Source: Pseudomonas sp. R84 | Lineage (GTDB): Bacteria; Pseudomonadota; Gammaproteobacteria; Pseudomonadales; Pseudomonadaceae | NCBI RefSeq assembly: GCF_009834515.1 | Contig: NZ_CP019426.1 | Coordinates: 620,001 to 684,000, forward strand | Length of the DNA stretch: 64,000 nucleotides | Direction: 5' to 3' | Shown here: positions 48,201 to 58,515 of the stretch, piece by piece | How the letters are laid out: each line of letters starts with the position of its first letter | Numbering within the stretch: position 1 is the stretch's first letter | Program-made: the position numbers and the translations under genes | The notes under the pieces: model-generated | Database searches by the model: none | Seen by the model: only the letters and a program-made list of their open reading frames with translations | What the model was told of the DNA's origin: nothing

Positions 48201-50073
48201 CGACCGGGCCATTGGGCTGGAACGGGTTGGAAACCTTGACGATTACGCTGCCGTCTGCAGCAGTTTCCGTGTCGCCAACCATCACTCTGGAAGTGCCGTG
48301 CCGTCGGGTGCGGAACACTTTCCTCATCGACGGCGGTCGGGCTGACACGCTATCGCTAGGCTGGGGCGGAATGAAGTCGAAGTCGATGTTCTGATCCAGG
48401 CTGGGCAGTTCGGTATTGCGGTTGAACGAGGCAAAGATGTCTTTCAAACGGGTTTCGATGCCGGTCTCGAACTGATCGGTCAGCGCGAGGATCTCCCTGG
48501 CGTACTCGGCTGTGACGCTGCCTGCCGATACCTCTGCTTCAAAAAGGCCCCTGTCGCCTCTGATTTGATCGAGGGTCAGCATCAGCGACAATGGCTGCGC
48601 CGCTTCGGGAATGTTCTGCAGATCGCCGGTGATGAGGTCGATGGAGTAAAGCGAGCGCATGGTCACTTCTGGAGAGTAGTCAGGCGTGCCTGCGAACAAG
48701 TGGACGTACAGGTTCAACTTGTTGAAGTTGATGCGCTCGGCCGTGGCCACTTTATTACGGAGCTTGGCAAGTATGGGGGCCGCGCCTCGGTCTGCTTTCA
48801 GGATCTGCCCCATCACCACCTCCCGGTCTTCGAGAAGCTTCAGCTTTTTGTTCATAAGACTGATGACTTTTATACAGTTGTCGGCAGTCAGCGTGGTGAA
48901 TACAGACTCGCCCCTCAGGTTCATGGCTTTCATCAACAGGTTCAGGTATTTCACCTGATCGAGGCGAAGGGCGTGCAGCTCTTCGGCGTAAACCCCGTTG
49001 GCTTTGAGGTGCATCAACCAGGATTTGTGGTCGAGTATTGCCTGCAAATTGTCAGCCTGTTTTTTGATGTGCCTGAGCAGGTGAACTTCAACGGCAATCA
49101 ACGCCGCCGTCCGCCCTGCACTGCCGTTCGCCAGGGCATTAGCCTGACCCGCGAGCACGTCATACCGCGCAGCTGATTCGTTAAGCTCGTTTATCCTTGC
49201 GAGGAAGGGCTCATATCGTTGCAGCAGAATCGGGATGGCCTCATGGCGGCGCATGCCTCCCAGCAACCCGGTGGAAACAGCAACCCAGGTATTGCGGACG
49301 CTGAGTGCGATGGCCCGAGATTCTCCACTGCGGCTGGCGTGATAGATGTTTTCGCTGTCACTAGCCACAGGGTCTTTGGCGTTGACGATGCGCCATACCT
49401 TCTGCCCAGACGTAGAGGCATCCTTATCAAGCATGACCTGATAAGCATGATCGTGGATGAGTGCAAAGCGTTTGCCGTCGTGTCGAAACACGCCGTCGCT
49501 GTCAGGCTCGCTGGTGCTGAAGTCCAGATCCGTGCGAAACGCTTGCAGGCCAGAATCGGTAAGAGGGGCAGTAGTCACTTCGCCGTCATCGGCCAACCGC
49601 CAGCGCCCGCTATCGCCATCGCGCAGCAAGACAGGGCCTGAAGGTCTGGACTCGCTTGCCAGTCTGGCCCGGAACAGGCCCGTGTCCGGATCTCTGCCGA
49701 TTTGTATGATGCCTGCGTCAGCCACCTCGACGTACTGGCGTCCTTTGTACATTCTGAAACCCTCGGCATTCGCCGCTGGCAAGCCAGCAGCGGTCATGAC
49801 TCGGTAATGCTCCAGTGGTGGGTCGACGGGATGTGGGATTTCGGCCTGCGTGGGGGAAGGATGAACCGTGACCGTTGGCACCGGCGTAATCGCATCGAGG
49901 TCAGCGTCGTCCGTCGGCCGGAAGGGCCGAGTCGGTGGACCGATCTCGCTGAAGGTTTCAAAGCCCGGGCGCACGGTCGTATCGGCGCGTACAGTGCTCA
50001 CGTCTGGCGAGGGCAGGGGGCGAACGAGTGTGCTGCTGGAGGTAGTGCCTTTGGCTGGCAACTTGATTGGCAT
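47476..50073 (-). CDS. Putative modular effector/toxin, paralogue 2
   Basis: 865 residues from MPIKLPAKGTT (SD AGGAA). Layout: Pro/Thr-rich disordered N-terminus (1-85); module A (about 105-165, FRMYKGRQYVEVADAG then ASESRPSGPVLLRD); module B (about 185-255, GVFRHDGKRFALIHDHAYQV, ENIYHASRSGES); a mostly helical middle (about 270-570) with NKKLKLLEDREVVMGQI; a link with NIDFDFIPP and RKVFRTRRHGTSRV; a helical stretch; and a conserved C-terminal domain (last about 134 residues) with KSFLDVYSI, LWEAHFHYDKD, GSHLKTLEQ, ESQRRDEQAG and VAIWRQ. I do not recognise this C-terminal domain. There is no signal peptide or membrane segment. It lies in a four-gene run with paralogue 3 (82 bp upstream) and the NEL pseudogene (82 bp downstream). 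Toxin/effector role is inferred from the NEL relative. Confidence 0.7.
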   Translation of the reverse strand: MPIKLPAKGTTSSSTLVRPLPSPDVSTVRADTTVRPGFETFSEIGPPTRPFRPTDDADLDAITPVPTVTVHPSPTQAEIPHPVDPPLEHYRVMTAAGLPAANAEGFRMYKGRQYVEVADAGIIQIGRDPDTGLFRARLASESRPSGPVLLRDGDSGRWRLADDGEVTTAPLTDSGLQAFRTDLDFSTSEPDSDGVFRHDGKRFALIHDHAYQVMLDKDASTSGQKVWRIVNAKDPVASDSENIYHASRSGESRAIALSVRNTWVAVSTGLLGGMRRHEAIPILLQRYEPFLARINELNESAARYDVLAGQANALANGSAGRTAALIAVEVHLLRHIKKQADNLQAILDHKSWLMHLKANGVYAEELHALRLDQVKYLNLLMKAMNLRGESVFTTLTADNCIKVISLMNKKLKLLEDREVVMGQILKADRGAAPILAKLRNKVATAERINFNKLNLYVHLFAGTPDYSPEVTMRSLYSIDLITGDLQNIPEAAQPLSLMLTLDQIRGDRGLFEAEVSAGSVTAEYAREILALTDQFETGIETRLKDIFASFNRNTELPSLDQNIDFDFIPPQPSDSVSARPPSMRKVFRTRRHGTSRVMVGDTETAADGSVIVKVSNPFQPNGPVERYEKRQGEWLPVRPPIVSTPRPELIAGANRLLADVEKHIAAARAKETAKDNPTEIIEDLEKAIDPLNEQARRLQNHENAAEDAEIQSLAERLQTAADTLSAHGQSVLVRMYKNKDVLDILRLNYLIDHAELNAVKTVDRKQQGKGRDKSFLDVYSIRDRADNAPLWEAHFHYDKDNSEPLNFTIRGSHLKTLEQSKRGIESQRRDEQAGLPHVAIWRQTFDGKTARKIFALASEATAAIR

Positions 50074-50880
50074 TTCCTGCTTTCCTTGTAGTGGCCAGCA
50101 ACTCTTGCAGAGCGGAGTTGCTGGCGTATTCGGCGTCATTGCCTGATTGACTGTGTCAGCGGACCGCCGCTGTCGCCTCGCTCGCCAGAGCAAAAATCTT
50201 GCGTGCGGTCTTGCCATCGAAAGTCTGGCGCCAGATGGCAACGTGGGGCAGACCGGCCTGTTCGTCGCGGCGCTGGGACTCGATGCCGCGCTTGCTCTGT
50301 TCGAGGGTTTTCAGATGGCTGCCCCTGATGGTGAAATTCAGCGGCTCGCTGTTGTCTTTGTCGTAGTGAAAGTGCGCTTCCCATAACGGCGCATTGTCGA
50401 CGCGATCGCGGATCGAGTAGACGTCGAGAAACGACTTGTCCCGGCCTTTGCCCTGCTGTTTGCGATCAACGGTTTTGACGGCGTTCAGCTCAGCGTGATC
50501 GATCAGATAATTCAGGCGCAGAATGTCCAGCACGTCCTTGTTCTTGTACATCCGCACCAGCACGCTTTGGCCATGTGCGGACAATGTGTCTGCGGCCGTT
50601 TGCAAGCGTTCGGCCAAGCTCTGGATCTCGCTATCCTCGGCCGCGTTTTCGTGGTTTTGCAGGCGGCGTGCCTGCTCGTTGAGCGGTTCGATGGCTTTTT
50701 CCAGGTCTTCAATGATTTCCGTCGGATTGTCTTTCGCGGTTTCTTTGGCCCGTGCTGCGGCAATGTGCTTTTCAACATCAGCCAATAAGCGGTTGGCCTC
50801 GGCTATCAGTTCCGGTCGCGGAGTGCTGACGATGGGTGGACGAACGGGCAGCCATTCACCCTGCCTTTTCTCGTATCGTT
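50068..50880. repeat. Direct repeat copy 2 (offset 2,680 bp)
   Basis: Partner of 47388-48200. It covers the start of paralogue 2, the 82 bp gap and the 3' quarter of paralogue 3. The near-identity of coding and noncoding parts indicates a recent tandem duplication or gene conversion. Confidence 0.88.
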
Positions 50881-52768
50881 CAGTCGGGCCATCCGGCTGG
50901 AGCGGGTTGGAAACCTTGATGATGACACTGCCGTCTGCGGCGGTTTCCGTCTCGCCGACGAGGATTCTTGAAGTACCGTGCCGGCGCGTGCTGAACACCT
51001 TTCTGGGCGTTGCCGGGCGTGTGGTTCCGCTATTGCCCGGTTGTACTGGAAGGAAGTCGAAGTCGATGTCCTGATCCCGGCTGGGCAGTTCGGTATTGCG
51101 GTCAAACGTAGCCAGGAGTTCGTTCAGTCGTGTCTCGATTCTGTTCTCGACGGTGTCAGTCAGCGCGAGGATTTCCCTGGCGTACTCGGCCTTGACGCTG
51201 TCCGTCGACAGCCATGCTTCAAAACGGCTTTTGTCGCGTCTGATTTGATCAAGCGTCAGCATCAACGCCAATGGCTGCGAGCCTTCGGGAATGTTGTGCA
51301 GATCGCCGTTGAACAGATTGATGGAGGGCAGCGAGTGCATGGTCGCGTTTGGCGTGTGATCAGGTGTGCCTGCGAACAAGTGGACGTACAAACTCAACTT
51401 GTTGAAGGTGACACGCTCGGCCGTGGGCACTTCCTGACTCAGTTCGACGAGATCGGGTTCCGCCCCCGGGGAGGCTTTTCTGATCTGCCCCATCAGCACT
51501 TCCCGGTCTTCGAGAATCTTCAGTTTTTTGTTCAGGTTAGCGATCATTTTTTTGCAGTTGTCGCTGTTCAGCGTTGCGAAGGTCGGTGCGAGCTTCAAGT
51601 CCATGACCGTCATGAGCCGATTCAGGTAACTCACTCGATCCATCCGGAAGGTGTGCAGCTCCTTTTTGAATTCCCCGCGGGCTTTTAACCGCACCAGCCA
51701 ATCCTTGTTGTCGACGAGTGACTGGATAAAGTCCGCCTGCTTCTTGATGTGCTTGAGCAGATGGACCTCAACGGCGATCAGGGCTGCGGTCTGTGCTGAA
51801 CTGTCCGTGGGCAAAGCACGCGCCTCGCGGTAAAGGCTGTTGTACCGCTCAGACGATTCGACGAGTTCCTTGTGGACCGCTGCGAAGGGTGCATAGTCGT
51901 GCAGCAGGGTCGCCAGGCTTGCTTGTGTCCCGGCTCCAGGCCTTTCCCCACGGCGCATGCCGCCCCGTAAACCTGAGGCGGCAAACGCCCAGGTGTCTTG
52001 CCCGTCGCGCGTGATGGCGTGCGATTCGCCGCTACGGCTGGCGTGATAGATATTTTCGCTGTCTGTCGCCACGGAGTCTTTGGCGTTGACGATGCGCCAT
52101 ACCTTCTGCACAGGCGTGGAGGCATCCGTATCGAGCATGACCTGATACGCATGGCCGTCGATCAGCGCGTAGCGTTTGCCATCATGTCGAAACACGCCGT
52201 CGCTGTCGGGTTCGCTGGTGCTGAAATTCAGATCCGAGCGAAAGGTTCGCAGGTCGGGATCGGTCAGCGGCACGCTGATAACGTGGTGATCCTCGGCGAC
52301 ACGCCAAAGTCCGCTGTCGGCGTCGCGCAGCAGCACCGGGCCGGAAGGCAATCGCTCGCTGGCCAGTCTGGCCCGATACCGGCCCGTGTCAGCGTCCACT
52401 GTGACGAGCACAATGCCACCATCGGCCATATCGACATAGCGGCGACCCTTGTACGTTCTGAATCCGCTGGCGTCGATAGCAGGCAACGTGGCCGACGCAG
52501 CCATTCGGTAATGTTCGATCGGCTGCTGCACGGATATCTGGTTTTCAGCGTGAGGCGTTGCCGGTTGAATCTTGATGGCCGGGGCCGGGCTGATAGCGTC
52601 GAGGTCGTTATCCGGGGCGACGTTGCCCGATCGCGCTGGCTGTCCGTCCCGGCTTGTGCCGACGCTGATCGTGCTGTCGAGGTGCGGCGTCCGGGTCTCC
52701 GGTGTTTGATTCGGACGCGTATGGACGTCGACCGAAACGGTGCCTCTGACGGGCGTTTTAGTAGCCAT
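50156..52768 (-). CDS. Putative modular effector/toxin, paralogue 3
   Basis: 870 residues from MATKTPVRGTVSVDVH. The start is the ATG at 52768 because AAGGA lies 8 bp upstream; the ATG at 52777 overlaps that site. Same layout as paralogue 2: Pro/Thr-rich 1-80, module A (FRTYKGRRYVDMADGG), module B (GVFRHDGKRYALIDGHAYQV), helical middle (about 255-560), IDFDFLP link, and the last 134 residues almost identical to paralogue 2 with AHFHY at about 798. Its middle diverges from paralogue 2 far more than its C-terminus, a sign of gene conversion at the 3' end. Function unknown. Not recognised beyond its relation to the neighbouring NEL-type gene. Confidence 0.7.
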   Translation of the reverse strand: MATKTPVRGTVSVDVHTRPNQTPETRTPHLDSTISVGTSRDGQPARSGNVAPDNDLDAISPAPAIKIQPATPHAENQISVQQPIEHYRMAASATLPAIDASGFRTYKGRRYVDMADGGIVLVTVDADTGRYRARLASERLPSGPVLLRDADSGLWRVAEDHHVISVPLTDPDLRTFRSDLNFSTSEPDSDGVFRHDGKRYALIDGHAYQVMLDTDASTPVQKVWRIVNAKDSVATDSENIYHASRSGESHAITRDGQDTWAFAASGLRGGMRRGERPGAGTQASLATLLHDYAPFAAVHKELVESSERYNSLYREARALPTDSSAQTAALIAVEVHLLKHIKKQADFIQSLVDNKDWLVRLKARGEFKKELHTFRMDRVSYLNRLMTVMDLKLAPTFATLNSDNCKKMIANLNKKLKILEDREVLMGQIRKASPGAEPDLVELSQEVPTAERVTFNKLSLYVHLFAGTPDHTPNATMHSLPSINLFNGDLHNIPEGSQPLALMLTLDQIRRDKSRFEAWLSTDSVKAEYAREILALTDTVENRIETRLNELLATFDRNTELPSRDQDIDFDFLPVQPGNSGTTRPATPRKVFSTRRHGTSRILVGETETAADGSVIIKVSNPLQPDGPTERYEKRQGEWLPVRPPIVSTPRPELIAEANRLLADVEKHIAAARAKETAKDNPTEIIEDLEKAIEPLNEQARRLQNHENAAEDSEIQSLAERLQTAADTLSAHGQSVLVRMYKNKDVLDILRLNYLIDHAELNAVKTVDRKQQGKGRDKSFLDVYSIRDRVDNAPLWEAHFHYDKDNSEPLNFTIRGSHLKTLEQSKRGIESQRRDEQAGLPHVAIWRQTFDGKTARKIFALASEATAAVR

Positions 52769-52885
52769 GGTTATCATCCTTGAGTGGTTGTCCCCAGGCA
52801 TTGGCTCAGGGACAGATGTCGTTGGGCTTCCTGCCTTCGGACAAGTTTGCTTGTTCAGTCACGCACGGTATGGGGCGTTCCTGTT

Positions 52886-55459
52886 TCAGGAGGCCAGTTC
52901 GAAGATTCTCTGTGCGGTCCTGCTGTCGATATCTTCACGCCAGATCTTCACGTGCGCCCGGCCGGCCTGCTCGTCCCTGCGTTGAGACGACGTACCGAGC
53001 CGGTTTTGCTGGCGAGTCTTGAGGTGGCCGCGCTTTACCTGAAAGTCCGCTAAAGGACTGTCCTTCTGTGTGTAGTGGAAGTGCGCGTACCACAGCACCG
53101 TACCGGCCTGACTGTCGTTCAGCGTGTAGACGTCGAGAAATTCCTTTTTGTTGCCCTTGCCCAGCGGTATCCGGCTCTGCGTGCGAGTGGCGCTCAAATG
53201 CCCGTGGCGGATCAGATACGCCACGCGGTCGTTGCTCAGGTAGTCGGGGTCTTTGTAGAGCCGCACACGAATGTTTTCACCTTCCTGGAGCAGGCGCTGA
53301 CTGTCGTGGTGCAGGCGTTGTACCAGCGCGGAAATGTCACTGGCGGCGGGATTGGGCGCTTGTCCGATTTGCCGGGCGAGATCATCCAGTTCGTCGGCCC
53401 GGCCAGTCAGAAATTCGACGATACCGCTGGCATTGCGTTTGGCTTTCTCATCGCGCCACGCGGTATGCAAATGCGCTTCGGATTGTTCCAGGTGCTGCCG
53501 CGCCTGAGCAGTCAGCGTCGACAGGTTTCTTTCTTGCCTGGCCATCTGCCGACGCCATTCGCCTTCCCGGCGTTCGTAGGTTTGCAGGACCTCTGTCGGG
53601 TCATGCGGATTCATCACATCGATCAAGTCTTCACCCGCCGCCGTGCGACGTGGCCGTCCGACCCGGATCTTGTAGACCCCGTGGTGCTTGCTGCGGAACA
53701 TTTTCCTCGGTGCCGCCGCTTGCGGGCTCTGGCCCTGTGCCGGGATGAAATCGAAATCGATCGGTTGTTCGTGGGGTGGCAGCGCGGCCGTTGTGTCCTG
53801 CTCCTGATGGTAGCGATCCAGATGCTGTTCCAGCGTGTGCTCGAAATGTTCTATGGCTTCGATGATTTCACTGCGTGAGCCGGCATGTTGCGGGCCAGGG
53901 GGCAGCGGCAGATTTTCGTACGAGGCTTTGACGGCTGACGTCTGATCCAGCAAGTCACTGAGCACGGAAATACGCGCATGCTGAGGAATTTCCTTGAGCG
54001 CACGAAAAGCAAAGGTCACCTCACCGAAACAGAACGCAAGGTATCTGGCATTGGCATTGCTGATGTCGACAGGCGCATCCTCATCGACGAACAGGCGGCT
54101 TTTGGCGTAGATCCAGAAGGCAACGTTTTCGTGCAGATCGATCGGATCATAGACCGTGCCTTTCAAATCGTCGGGTGACAGGCGCCACTTGTTCAACAGT
54201 TCATCGGCGATATCCTGACGCTTCTTGAGGATCTCCAGTTTGTTCGACAAATGGGCTGCCACGGCCGCATGGTCAGCAACCGGGCCGCCGAAAATCGGCC
54301 CGTCCAGCAACTTTCGCGAATCGCTGGCGATCATCAGCTGGTTGTAGGTCAGCATGCGGCCCTTGTGCAGCACGATGATCTTTTCCCGGTAGGCGACACG
54401 TCCCATGATCGAGACGATGCGCTCCTTTTCATCGGTGTGCAGGTCGAGGGTTTTTTCCAGTATCGACAGTTCCCACCGATGATGTTCTTCGAGGCGCTGC
54501 AAATGGGCGCGCTCGGCTTCGCTGCCCTTCAACGCCTGCCAGCGGTAGTGCAGCTGTTCGCCCGTGGTCATGGCCTGGTTGAATTGCAGTTCCAGCGTCT
54601 GTAACTCGAACGTCAGGTCAGCCGCGCGCAAGGCATCTGCCGGATTCGCTCGTCGGCGCATGCCTGCCGTGCCGCCCACCAGCGTCCCCACCCAGCCGCG
54701 CTGCTCATCAAAGACAATCGGCTCCGATCTTCCCGCACGCGTACCGATGTAAACATTGGCAGGGTCGCTAGCCACGGGATCTTCAGGGCGAACGATGCGC
54801 ATGACCGGCAATGCTGGCGAGGAGGCGTCAAGGTCATGCAGCGCCTGGTAACTCTGTTCGGCGATCACTGCGTAGAGTTTGCCGCCGTAGCGATACAGAC
54901 GGTCCCGGCCGACCTGGACGCCGGTAAAGTCCAGATCGGTCGCGAAATCCTGCAGGCGTGTGTCGGACAAGGGGAAAGTGATGCTTTTGCCGTCCTCCAG
55001 CGGATGCCACAGCCCGCTTTCGCGATCGCGTATCAGCAGCGGCCCGGCAGGCGTCAGCTCGCTCGCCAGCCGTGCCCGGTAGAGACCGGATGGCGCATCA
55101 GTGACGACCTGCACAATGCCGCCATCCGGCACATCCACGTAACGACGGCCCTTGAAGGTTCTGACGCCGTGCCCATCGGGCGCCGGCAGGGAGGCGGGCG
55201 CATTGATCAGGTAATGTTCCAGCGAGGGTTCCCGGGCTGGGGGGCGGATGGGCGGATCCGGTGGCGATGGGCTGACCCTGATCGACGGTGCCGACCTGAT
55301 CGCCTGCAGATCGGCGCCTGTCGTGAGGGTTTCCGGCATCCGTAGCGTGCCTGCCGACAGAGGAATCGTCGGGTGCGGCACGTGGCCGCCCCTCGGACTG
55401 CCGGGGCGTGGATGAACATCAACGGTGGTGGTGCCTCTGATGGGCGATTTCGGTGACAT
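52886..55459 (-). CDS. Putative modular effector/toxin, paralogue 4
   Basis: 857 residues from MSPKSPIRGTTTVDVHPRP, SD AAGGAT. The most divergent member and first gene of the run. N-terminal Pro-rich tail to about 80; module A 98-155 (VRTFKGRRYVDVPDGG, ASELTPAGPLLIRDRESGLW); module B 187-252 (LYRYGGKLYAVIAEQSYQAL, NVYIGTRAG); helical middle about 265-570 with heptad-like segments (QLHYRWQALKGSEAERAHL); IDFDFIPAQ link; RKMFRSKHHGVYKIRVG; C-terminal domain 730-857 with KEFLDVYTL, LWYAHFHYTQKD, RGHLKTRQQ, TSSQRRDEQAG, VKIWRED. The strict conservation of these motifs despite divergence elsewhere suggests that the C-terminal domain is functional. It is divergent from ygiQ; no clear promoter was found in the 208 bp between the two starts. 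Confidence 0.7.
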   Translation of the reverse strand: MSPKSPIRGTTTVDVHPRPGSPRGGHVPHPTIPLSAGTLRMPETLTTGADLQAIRSAPSIRVSPSPPDPPIRPPAREPSLEHYLINAPASLPAPDGHGVRTFKGRRYVDVPDGGIVQVVTDAPSGLYRARLASELTPAGPLLIRDRESGLWHPLEDGKSITFPLSDTRLQDFATDLDFTGVQVGRDRLYRYGGKLYAVIAEQSYQALHDLDASSPALPVMRIVRPEDPVASDPANVYIGTRAGRSEPIVFDEQRGWVGTLVGGTAGMRRRANPADALRAADLTFELQTLELQFNQAMTTGEQLHYRWQALKGSEAERAHLQRLEEHHRWELSILEKTLDLHTDEKERIVSIMGRVAYREKIIVLHKGRMLTYNQLMIASDSRKLLDGPIFGGPVADHAAVAAHLSNKLEILKKRQDIADELLNKWRLSPDDLKGTVYDPIDLHENVAFWIYAKSRLFVDEDAPVDISNANARYLAFCFGEVTFAFRALKEIPQHARISVLSDLLDQTSAVKASYENLPLPPGPQHAGSRSEIIEAIEHFEHTLEQHLDRYHQEQDTTAALPPHEQPIDFDFIPAQGQSPQAAAPRKMFRSKHHGVYKIRVGRPRRTAAGEDLIDVMNPHDPTEVLQTYERREGEWRRQMARQERNLSTLTAQARQHLEQSEAHLHTAWRDEKAKRNASGIVEFLTGRADELDDLARQIGQAPNPAASDISALVQRLHHDSQRLLQEGENIRVRLYKDPDYLSNDRVAYLIRHGHLSATRTQSRIPLGKGNKKEFLDVYTLNDSQAGTVLWYAHFHYTQKDSPLADFQVKRGHLKTRQQNRLGTSSQRRDEQAGRAHVKIWREDIDSRTAQRIFELAS

Positions 55460-55667
55460 TTCTTCATCCTTGAAGGGTTGTCACATCAGCTGGCGCAGGT
55501 GCCGGGCTGATGAATGTTGGGTTGAATCGATGTTTTTCTGCCTGTGACGGGTCGACGGGCATGCGCAACACTGGCTGTAAGAGAAACCGACCATTGCCGT
55601 CGGAATTGGTCAAAATTTGTGCTATATTCCGCGCCCGCGATTTTTCACTTCAACACCGGTCGTCGAC

Positions 55668-57980
<2,313 letters not shown>

Positions 57981-58000
57981 ACATCGCTTGAGCTGAACAG

Positions 58001-58024
58001 AACGCCAACCTTCGGGTTGGCGTT
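58001..58024 (+). terminator. ygiQ terminator
   Basis: AACGCCAACC-TTCG-GGTTGGCGTT followed by TTGC; 10 bp stem with a stable TTCG tetraloop. Confidence 0.85.
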
Positions 58025-58143
58025 TTGCATTTCTGGGGATGGGTTTTTGTCGTCTGCAAGATCCATCCCCCCTCACCCCAGCCCTCTCCCCCAATGGGGG
58101 CGAGGGGGAAGGGAGCAGATCTCCATGCTTTTCAAAACTTGAG

Positions 58144-58366
58144 TTCGACTCGAGACTTTCAAGTCGGTGTATCTCCAACATCCAACGCGGTCGGTCCCCT
58201 CTCCCCCCGGGAGAGGGCTAGGGTGAGGGGCTCTTCGCAGCAGATCTCACTACTTTTCAAAAAATGGATTCGACTCAATACTTTCAAGTCGGTGTATCTC
58301 CAACATCCAACGCGGTCAGTCCCCTCTCCCTCCGGGAGAGGGCTAGGGTGAGGGCGCTCTTCGCAA
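58144..58366. repeat. Two direct repeats with CCCTCTCCC palindromes
   Basis: About 97 bp at 58144-58240 and 58269-58366, offset 125 bp. Each has TTCGACTC, then ACTTTCAAGTCGGTGTATCT and CCAACATCCAACGCGGTC, ending in a palindrome CCCTCTCCC..GGGAGAGGG and GCTAGGGTGAGGG. A related palindrome lies at about 58081-58108. The 535 bp ygiQ to transglutaminase gap holds no gene; the remainder (58370-58515) shows nothing beyond the GGAGG at 58505. Confidence 0.85.
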
Positions 58367-58515
58367 CATTTACGTGCAATCAGCCCAAACCATTTCCCCG
58401 CATCGCCCGATTTTGGTGCTGTACTGCCTTAAGCATTCCGGGAAAGCGCCCAAGCCTCTGCATGGCATAAGTCTTGCGCGCTTTCGAATACGCTTAGGCT
58501 CGCAGGAGGCACGCC

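Noticed and set aside
55460..55667. Hrp-type or other promoter for the effector cluster
   Set aside because: I looked for GGAACC-N15/16-CCAC and for sigma-70 hexamers on the minus strand; none was convincing.
58144..58366. Possible CRISPR array
   Set aside because: Only two units of about 97 bp with a palindromic end and a short gap; no regular spacers and no cas genes.
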